9,006 nucleotides of DNA from an uncultured Collinsella sp. GTDB taxonomy: Bacteria; Actinomycetota; Coriobacteriia; Coriobacteriales; Coriobacteriaceae. Numbering within the stretch: position 1 is the first letter of the stretch; every line of letters starts with the position of its first letter. The notes under the pieces are model-generated. The model did no database searches and was not told the DNA's origin. It worked only from the letters and a program-made list of their open reading frames with translations. Shown here in pieces: positions 1 to 5,274 of the stretch. The translations under genes and the position numbers were made by a program. The DNA lies in contig URWS01000037.1 of assembly GCA_900551605.1 (NCBI GenBank), forward strand, positions 1 through 9,006, written 5' to 3'.

Positions 1-933
1 CTCCATGCACCGTACGGTGACGGTCTGGGCGCAAGCGTGGCGCATGGTATTGGAGAGCGCTTCGCGCAGGACCGCTGCAAAGCAGTTGGCGACGTTTGCG
101 GGCGCATGTTCGGCCATAACTTCAAGCTCAATCTGCGGGCCGCCGTCCGAGCGTGTGCCTTCGACAATGCGTTCGAGCTGCACGGAAAGGTCGACGGCGT
201 TGTCGTTGAGCGCGTGGACGCTGGTGCGCACAAGCTGGAGCGCCTCGTCAACCGTGCGTTTAACGTCGGCGAAATCGGCGGCGACGCCAGGCTCGTCGGC
301 GTGGACCACGCGTAGGGCTTCGGCCTGCAGTGAGGCGCGCGTGAGCTGGTGCCCGACGTTATCGTGGATCTCGCGCGCGATGCGGGCGCGTTCGGCGAGC
401 GTCGCGAGCTCGACTTCGTAGTCCTGGCGATCGGCAAGATCGCGGTTGCGCGCCTCGAGCGCGAGGGCTCGTTCCTGCAGCTCGTCGCGGGTGCGGCGCA
501 TGCGCCGCTGCTCGCGCTCCAACTGGGCGGTGCGTAGCGATAGCAAGGTGGCGGCAACCGAAAGGATGGCGGTTAACAGCAGCGTTCGGGTGGTGAGCAC
601 GCCACCACGAAGGTCCGCGACAAGCGCGCAGACAAACACGGCGCCAATCGCCAGCGCGGGCCAGATTCGTTCACGGCGAACGCGTCGCGCGATGTCATAG
701 AGAGCGAGAGGCGCAAACGGCACAAACGGCGGCACGAAGACAGCCGCGATGATGCAGGCGTAGCTCGCGGCCTCGCTCACACGGCGGGCGCGGTTTCCCT
801 GTACGACCTCGGCCAGCGAGGTGGCAATAACGCCAAGGCAAAACGCCGCGACCAGGCGAGCGTCCACAGCAAGACCCATGGCGGCCGCAATACAGCACGC
901 CAGCACGATCGATTTGTCGAAAAGCCTGTTCAT
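1..933 (-). CDS. Sensor histidine kinase, NarL/DesK class (HisKA_3), 3' end outside window
   Basis: Membrane sensor kinase, expected to autophosphorylate on His and pass phosphate to a NarL/LuxR-type response regulator. The 311 visible codons begin at ATG 933 and are open at the left edge. About four or five hydrophobic segments fill residues 8-133, with almost no extracytoplasmic loop, which suggests sensing in or at the membrane. A charged helical linker follows (about 136-180). The phosphoacceptor motif AREIHDNVGHQLT has H190, and the HDxxxH arrangement (D191, H195) fits the HisKA_3 phosphatase signature. The N-box of the HATPase domain is LREALSNTMRHA (E291, N295, H299). The ATP-lid G-boxes and the stop lie beyond position 1. 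The gene diverges from an ABC-2 exporter operon, a common arrangement for two-component control of such exporters. No Shine-Dalgarno is visible; a TACAAT box sits 6 bases before the ATG, so the mRNA may be leaderless. No alternative start codon appears in frame in the nearest 90 bases upstream. Unlike the transporter genes it uses TTA, CTA and TCA codons. Confidence 0.93.
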   Translation of the reverse strand, partial: MNRLFDKSIVLACCIAAAMGLAVDARLVAAFCLGVIATSLAEVVQGNRARRVSEAASYACIIAAVFVPPFVPFAPLALYDIARRVRRERIWPALAIGAVFVCALVADLRGGVLTTRTLLLTAILSVAATLLSLRTAQLEREQRRMRRTRDELQERALALEARNRDLADRQDYEVELATLAERARIAREIHDNVGHQLTRASLQAEALRVVHADEPGVAADFADVKRTVDEALQLVRTSVHALNDNAVDLSVQLERIVEGTRSDGGPQIELEVMAEHAPANVANCFAAVLREALSNTMRHACAQTVTVRCME

Positions 934-945
934 ACGGGTATTGTA
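934..945 (-). promoter_or_regulatory. Candidate leaderless -10 promoter element for the kinase
   Basis: On the minus strand TACAAT (945 to 940) is followed by ACCCGT and then the kinase ATG, so transcription would start at or next to the A of the ATG. TACAAT matches the sigma70/SigA consensus TATAAT at five of six bases. There is no recognisable -35 hexamer 16-18 bases upstream and no extended TGn motif. Leaderless mRNAs are common in actinobacteria, which makes the placement plausible. This is inference from position and sequence only. Confidence 0.45.
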
Positions 946-955
946 CGCGAAGCCG

Positions 956-1003
956 CGCGTGGTGGAGGGACCGCCTGCGCAACCGTGACATTCCTCCCAC
1001 GCG
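956..1003. promoter_or_regulatory. Imperfect inverted repeat in the divergent control region
   Basis: CGCGTGG followed by T and GGAGG (956-968) is mirrored by CCTCC and CCACGCG (993-1003). The arms pair apart from two extra bases on the left arm, around a centre of about 24 bp. It lies directly upstream of the kinase -10 candidate and covers where its -35 would be, so it could be the operator of the cognate response regulator. The rest of 934-1130 holds a small GGCC-GCAC-GGCC palindrome (1024-1035) and two copies of CGTGACA (984-990 and 1048-1054). I see no convincing promoter for the rightward operon. Confidence 0.35.
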
Positions 1004-1130
1004 GCAAAGCGGGGACGTCGGCAGGCCGCACGGCCAAGCTCCGCACTCGTGACAAAGCTCACTGGTGCGCGCCGCTCGCTCCTGCGATGATGCAATCGTA
1101 CCGGGCCGCAATCAACAGAAGGGCCGCCTC

Positions 1131-2069
1131 ATGACAGACATCGTCCACGTCGAAAACCTCGTCAAGCGCTACGACGACCTTATCGCGCTCGACCACTTTA
1201 GCCTGAGCATCGCCCCCGGCGAGATCTTTGGCCTGCTGGGCCCCAACGGCTCGGGCAAGACCACGTCCATCAACTGCATTCTGCAGCTGCTCGCCTACGA
1301 CAAAGGCACCATCGAGCTGTTCGGCGAGCCCATGACGCCCGCCCGCTACGACCTCAAGCGCCGCATCGGTGTGGTGCCGCAGCAGGTGGCGGTGTTTGAC
1401 GAGCTTACGGTGCGCGAGAACATCGACTATTTCTGCAGCCTTTACGTCAACGACCGCAAGCGCCGCCGCGCGCTGGTGGACGAGGCGATCGACTTTGTCG
1501 GGCTGGGCGACTTTACCAAGTTTCGCCCCGGCAAGCTCTCGGGCGGCCTGGCGCGTCGCCTCAACATCGCCTGCGGTATCGCGCACAAGCCCGAGCTCAT
1601 CTTCTTTGACGAGCCCACGGTGGCGGTCGACCCGCAGAGCCGCAACGCCATCCTGGAGGGCATCTGCCGCCTGCGCGACGAGGGCGCCACGGTGGTGTAT
1701 ACCAGCCATTACATGGAGGAAGTCGAGCAGATTTGCAGCCGCATCATGATCATGGACGGCGGACGTGTGCTGGCGCAGGGCACCAATGACGAGCTCAAAC
1801 GCATGATTCAAATGGGCGAGCGCGTGACTGTCGAGGTCAGCGCCGTAGAGACCGCCACGGTCGAGCGGCTGCGCGCCCTCGAGCACGTGCTTTCGGTTGA
1901 GTTGTCCGGCGGCGAGCTCGTCTGCACCTGCGAAGCGAGCCCGCACAATTTGGTCGACATCCTCGACACGCTGCGCGCCGCCGATGTGGCGCTCGGCCGC
2001 GTGTGGAGCGAGCCGCCGACCCTCAACGACGTGTTCCTCGAGATCACCGGCCGCGAGCTGCGCGACTAG
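1131..2069 (+). CDS. ABC-2-type exporter ATP-binding subunit (DrrA/CcmA/NatA-like)
   Basis: Cytoplasmic ATPase powering the two permeases that follow. 312 aa, usual for the family. Walker A GPNGSGKT at 37-44 (K43), Q-loop VVPQQ (Q84), signature LSGGL at 136-140, Walker B LIFFDE (D160, E161), D-loop region VAVDP, and switch histidine H193 in TSHYMEE. Residues about 226-312 form the C-terminal extension typical of multidrug and antibiotic exporter ATPases (DUF4162-like), ending in a conserved-looking LNDVFLEITG. I chose ATG 1131 because AGAAGGG (1117-1123) sits 7 bases before it and homology begins at once; an in-frame GTG at 1065 lacks such support. Two family positions differ from the usual: LSGGL in place of LSGGQ/M, and TVAVDP in place of TVGLDP. 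The first permease starts 9 bases after the stop, so they are co-transcribed. The substrate cannot be told from sequence; drug, peptide or lipid export are all possible. Confidence 0.95.
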   Translation: MTDIVHVENLVKRYDDLIALDHFSLSIAPGEIFGLLGPNGSGKTTSINCILQLLAYDKGTIELFGEPMTPARYDLKRRIGVVPQQVAVFDELTVRENIDYFCSLYVNDRKRRRALVDEAIDFVGLGDFTKFRPGKLSGGLARRLNIACGIAHKPELIFFDEPTVAVDPQSRNAILEGICRLRDEGATVVYTSHYMEEVEQICSRIMIMDGGRVLAQGTNDELKRMIQMGERVTVEVSAVETATVERLRALEHVLSVELSGGELVCTCEASPHNLVDILDTLRAADVALGRVWSEPPTLNDVFLEITGRELRD

Positions 2070-2078
2070 GGGGCAGCC

Positions 2079-3266
2079 ATGTTCAACACCATTATCATCA
2101 CGGTCAAAACGCTGCTGCGCCGGCCGAGCACGTGGGTCTGGGGCGCCCTCTTTCCCATCGCGCTTTCCACGATGTTCATGTTTATGTTTGCGAACCTGAG
2201 CTCTGACGGCAAGGTCGACCCGGTACCGGTTGCCGTCGTCGCCGACGAAGCCTGGAGCGCATCGACCTTTAAGGACGTGGCAGCCTCGCTTGCCGAGGAG
2301 GGCGACGATCAACTGCTCGAGATCCACGAGTGCGACGATGTGACCGCCGCGAACCGTGCGCTCAAGGCCGGCGAAGTGGCGGGCATCTATACGGTCGACG
2401 CCGAAGGCGCGCCCAAACTCACGCTGCTTTCGAGCTACGACAGCTCGCGCGCCTCGTCGGTGCTCACCGACCGCAGCATCCTTGAGACGGTGGCGAGCTC
2501 GTATACGCAAAATGCCGAGCTCATGCGCCAGATTGCCCAAGACAATCCGGCCGCCCTTGCCGATCCGGAGGCGGTTGCGCGCGCCCTGTCGCTCGAGGGC
2601 GGAACCCGCCGCGTAAGCCTGACACGCACCACGCCCGACGGCACGGTCATCTACTATTACGCGCTTTTTGGCCTGGTCGCGATGATGTCTGCCGAGTTTG
2701 CCGCTTTGAGCGTCGTCGACCTGCAGCCCAATCTGTCGGGTCTTGGCGCGCGCCGCTGCGTGGGCGGTCTTTCCAAGACGGCGTCGCTGGCAGGCATCTT
2801 TGTCGGCTCGTGGCTGGTCTCCTTTGCTTCGATGACGATCGCGATCGGCTACGTGCGTCTGGTCGTGGGCGTCGACTTTGGCGGGCGCGAGGGGCTGTGT
2901 TTGGTGGGCGGCGCCGCTTCCGCGCTTGCCGCCACGGGCCTGGGGCTCTTTGTGGGCACGCTTCCCGTTAAGGGCGGCAAGGCGTCCAAGTCGGGCATCC
3001 TTACGGGCTTTGCCACCACGTGCGCACTGTTCGCCGGCCTCTACGGCGAGCCGGCGATGGCGCTTGCCGATGACGTCGCCCGCGCCTGCCCGGCCGAGTG
3101 CTGGTTCAACCCCGTCAAGCTCATCTGCGACATGTTCAATCGCCTGTATTTCTTTGAGGACCTGGGGCCCTTCGCTGTTCGCGCGGGCGCGCTCGTCCTG
3201 ATGGCCCTGGTGTTTGTCGCCGCCGCTACGCTGATCTTTGGAAGGAGTCGCTATGAGCACCTTTAA
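2079..3266 (+). CDS. ABC-2-type permease subunit 1 (ABC2_membrane_3-like)
   Basis: Integral membrane half-transporter, 395 aa. One transmembrane helix near the N-terminus (about 20-40) is followed by an extracytoplasmic domain of about 150 residues (41-188) and then five hydrophobic segments (about 190-213, 234-262, 272-295, 305-325, 368-388). This TM1 / large soluble domain / five-TM layout is that of the ABC2_membrane_3 family (YhgE- and NatB-like exporters). The soluble domain opens with the alternating hydrophobic stretch VPVAVVADE, as expected for its first beta strand. Start ATG 2079 follows the GGGGG at 2069-2073 by 5 bases. The C-terminus overlaps the next gene by 14 bases, suggesting translational coupling. 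It probably forms a heterodimer with permease 2, served by the upstream ATPase. The gene has no TTA, CTA or TCA codon. Exporter role is well supported by family layout; substrate unknown. Confidence 0.9.
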   Translation: MFNTIIITVKTLLRRPSTWVWGALFPIALSTMFMFMFANLSSDGKVDPVPVAVVADEAWSASTFKDVAASLAEEGDDQLLEIHECDDVTAANRALKAGEVAGIYTVDAEGAPKLTLLSSYDSSRASSVLTDRSILETVASSYTQNAELMRQIAQDNPAALADPEAVARALSLEGGTRRVSLTRTTPDGTVIYYYALFGLVAMMSAEFAALSVVDLQPNLSGLGARRCVGGLSKTASLAGIFVGSWLVSFASMTIAIGYVRLVVGVDFGGREGLCLVGGAASALAATGLGLFVGTLPVKGGKASKSGILTGFATTCALFAGLYGEPAMALADDVARACPAECWFNPVKLICDMFNRLYFFEDLGPFAVRAGALVLMALVFVAAATLIFGRSRYEHL

Positions 3267-4458
3267 GACCGCGCTTCGCATGGCGCTGGCGCACCCGTTC
3301 TACCTGCTCATCTATACGGTGTTCATCTCGCTCATGGGCGTATTCATCGCGGCATCGGTGAGCTGGAACTCGTCGCAGCTCACCGAGTACAAGCCCTACG
3401 ATGCCAACGTGATCGTGGTCGACCGCGACGACAGCGACCTTTCGCGTGCGCTTACCAAGCATCTGGGTTCGCGTTTTGAGCTGGTCACGGGCATCGGCGA
3501 CGATACGTACGACCTTGCGGACGCGCTCTCCAAGAGCAACAGCGCCAAGGGCAGCGCCGACTGCGTGTTCTTTATCCCGGAGGAGTTTGAGGACGACCTC
3601 GTTGCGGCTGCCCGCGCGGGGGAGGCCCTGCCCAAGCTCGACGTGACCTACGGTTCCGGCACCATGGCGGCGGCGCTTTCGTCTGCCGAGGCCTCGCGCT
3701 GGATCTCGCTCGCGGGCGCTGCGGCGGCGCTTGAGCCCGCTGCTTCTAACGGCGACGTTGCCAAGGCCGCCGAGCATGCCGCTGCAAAGCGCGCGGAGGT
3801 CCAGATCGAGCAGGTCAAGGTCGACTCGACGGCTGCCGCCACGCTCGAGTCGTATTTCAACTTTGGCGCGTACGCGATTATCTCGTCGGTCATCGTATCG
3901 GTGGGGTTGGTGTTCTCGGGCATGAACGAGCCCGAGCGCGTGCGTCGTATGGATGCCGGCCCGGTCTCCGAGCGCCAGCGCTCGCTTGCCGTGTTCGCGG
4001 CTGCCGCAGTGCTCACCGTCTGCATCTGGTTTGTGTCGAGCATGATGGGTGTCGTGGGCTTTGCCGGTGCGGTCGCCGAGGTCGGCGTGGGCCGTGTGTG
4101 CCTGGCGCTGGCAGCGACGTTTGCCCTGGCGTGCACGCCGCTGGCCGTTGGCTTTGCGCTGTCGAGCCTGGGTGCGCGCGAGGAGCTGCTCAACGGTGTG
4201 GGCAACCTGCTTGGCATGCTCATGACGTTTTTGGGCGGCGCCTGGATGCCGCTGTCGCTGATGGGCCCGGCCGTGCAGACCGCGGCGCACTTTGTGCCGA
4301 CATATTGGGTGAACGATGCGATCGGCAAGGCGCTTGCCTCGGACCTGACGTCTGCCGTGCTGGGCGACATCGCCTGCGACCTGGGCGTCACGGTACTTTT
4401 CGCCGCCGCCATTGCCGCCGTAGGCCTGGCTCTCGCACGCGCCAAATCCCGCGCCTAG
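3253..4458 (+). CDS. ABC-2-type permease subunit 2 (ABC2_membrane_3-like)
   Basis: Second membrane half-transporter, 401 aa, with the same plan as its neighbour: TM1 about 15-35, soluble domain about 37-200, then hydrophobic segments about 203-224, 244-272, 280-304, 313-335 and 374-396. The soluble domain begins with ANVIVVDRDD, equivalent to VPVAVVADE in permease 1, so the pair are diverged paralogues. An Ala-rich helical stretch occurs at about 151-200. A hydrophobic GMLMTFLGGAWMPLSLM (321-337), with the GGAWMPL turn typical of ABC-2 permeases, precedes the last helix; FVPTYWVNDAIG (348-359) is the usual pre-TM6 region. ATG 3253 was chosen because GAAGGAG (3241-3247) stands 5 bases upstream; an in-frame TTG at 3238 would lose this site. 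The start lies inside the end of permease 1, so translation is likely coupled. No hairpin terminator follows. Confidence 0.9.
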   Translation: MSTFKTALRMALAHPFYLLIYTVFISLMGVFIAASVSWNSSQLTEYKPYDANVIVVDRDDSDLSRALTKHLGSRFELVTGIGDDTYDLADALSKSNSAKGSADCVFFIPEEFEDDLVAAARAGEALPKLDVTYGSGTMAAALSSAEASRWISLAGAAAALEPAASNGDVAKAAEHAAAKRAEVQIEQVKVDSTAAATLESYFNFGAYAIISSVIVSVGLVFSGMNEPERVRRMDAGPVSERQRSLAVFAAAAVLTVCIWFVSSMMGVVGFAGAVAEVGVGRVCLALAATFALACTPLAVGFALSSLGAREELLNGVGNLLGMLMTFLGGAWMPLSLMGPAVQTAAHFVPTYWVNDAIGKALASDLTSAVLGDIACDLGVTVLFAAAIAAVGLALARAKSRA

Positions 4459-4552
4459 TCTGAAATAAATCCTAGGCCTCGCTCCAAAATAGTTCGCCAA
4501 GGTTTACTATTAGGCTCATAAAGTAGTACAAGGCTAACAATGGGGGGATACC
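4459..4552 (+). promoter_or_regulatory. AT-rich promoter/operator region upstream of the MacB-type ABC unit
   Basis: This 94-bp spacer is much more AT-rich than the genes around it. AATAGT (4488-4493) and ACTATT (4506-4511) form a perfect 6-bp inverted repeat with a 12-bp centre. TTTACTA (4503-4509) and TAGTACA (4524-4530) form a second, overlapping one (6 of 7 bases). The three half-sites start 18 bp apart (4488, 4506, 4524) in alternating orientation. Possible -10 hexamers are TAAAGT (4519-4524) and TACAAG (4527-4532), but neither has a good -35. GGGGGG (4542-4547) is the ribosome binding site, 5 bases before the ATG. No GC-rich terminator hairpin is present, so read-through from the upstream operon is possible. 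Confidence 0.45.
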
Positions 4553-5266
4553 ATGGCAACGCAGGAAGCCTACGTCCAGGTTAAGGATCTCAAAAAGCAC
4601 TACGGCGACGGTGATGCGCGCCTGACGGTACTCGATGGCATCGACACGTCCATCAACCGCGGCGAGATCTGCGTCATGCTGGGGCCCTCGGGCTCGGGCA
4701 AGTCGACGTTTCTCAACCTGATCGGCGGCCTGGAGGATGCCGACGGCGGCTCCATCATGGTGGACGGCTGCGACCTCACCACGCTCAACGCCGGCGAGCT
4801 GGGCGAGTATCGCCGCCGTGAGCTGGGCTTTGTCTTCCAGTTCTACAACCTGGTGCCCGACCTCACCATCAAGGAAAACATCGAGGTTACGGCGCACCTG
4901 TCCAAAAACCCGCTCAATGTCGACGACCTGCTGCGTTCGCTGGGCCTCTACGAGCACCGCAACAAGTTTCCGCGCCAGGTCTCAGGCGGTCAGCAGCAGC
5001 GCTGCGCCATCGGCCGCGCACTCGTCAAAAACCCGGGCCTGCTGCTGTGCGACGAGCCCACGGGCGCACTTGACTACAAGACGTCCAAGGAAATCTTGCA
5101 GCTCATGGAGGATGTCAACCGCACCTACGGCTGCACCATCATCATCGTCACGCACAACGCCGCCATCGCTCGCATGGCCAACCGCGTGCTGCGCCTGCGC
5201 GACGGGCGCATCGTCGAGGATGAGCTCAACGAGTCGCCCGTCGCGGCCGCCGAGCTCGATTGGTAG
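4553..5266 (+). CDS. MacB/LolD-type ABC transporter ATP-binding protein
   Basis: ATPase partner of the large FtsX-type permease encoded 8 bases downstream. 237 aa, standard for the MacB/LolD/FtsE group. Walker A GPSGSGKS at 44-51 (K50), Q-loop FVFQFYNL (Q96), signature VSGGQQQR at 143-150, Walker B LLLCDEPTGALD (D167, E168), switch histidine H201 in VTHN. The FQFYNLVPDLT stretch after the Q-loop and the SGGQQQR signature are characteristic of ATPases serving FtsX/MacB permeases rather than importers. The start has a clear GGGGGG ribosome site. A short acidic tail (about 222-237) follows the last strand. With no substrate-binding protein or membrane-fusion protein beside it, the complex is likely a Gram-positive-style MacB system: peptide or lipoprotein handling, antimicrobial resistance, or mechanotransmission to the cell wall. 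It contains a single TCA codon, encoding the signature-motif Ser. Confidence 0.96.
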   Translation: MATQEAYVQVKDLKKHYGDGDARLTVLDGIDTSINRGEICVMLGPSGSGKSTFLNLIGGLEDADGGSIMVDGCDLTTLNAGELGEYRRRELGFVFQFYNLVPDLTIKENIEVTAHLSKNPLNVDDLLRSLGLYEHRNKFPRQVSGGQQQRCAIGRALVKNPGLLLCDEPTGALDYKTSKEILQLMEDVNRTYGCTIIIVTHNAAIARMANRVLRLRDGRIVEDELNESPVAAAELDW

Positions 5267-5274
5267 GCGGCGCC

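Noticed and set aside
5..421. Plus-strand open frames over the left edge
   Set aside because: They lie opposite the kinase, which has clear H-box and N-box motifs on the minus strand.
1049..1077. GTGACA as a -35 for the exporter operon
   Set aside because: No TATAAT-like hexamer lies 16-18 bases downstream.
1059..3281. 740-codon open frame on the minus strand opposite the exporter ATPase and first permease
   Set aside because: Antisense register of both genes, kept open by the same codon bias. Composition is unlike a real protein.
3226..4500. 424-codon open frame on the minus strand opposite the second permease
   Set aside because: Antisense shadow for the same reason; it begins without a ribosome site in the AT-rich spacer.
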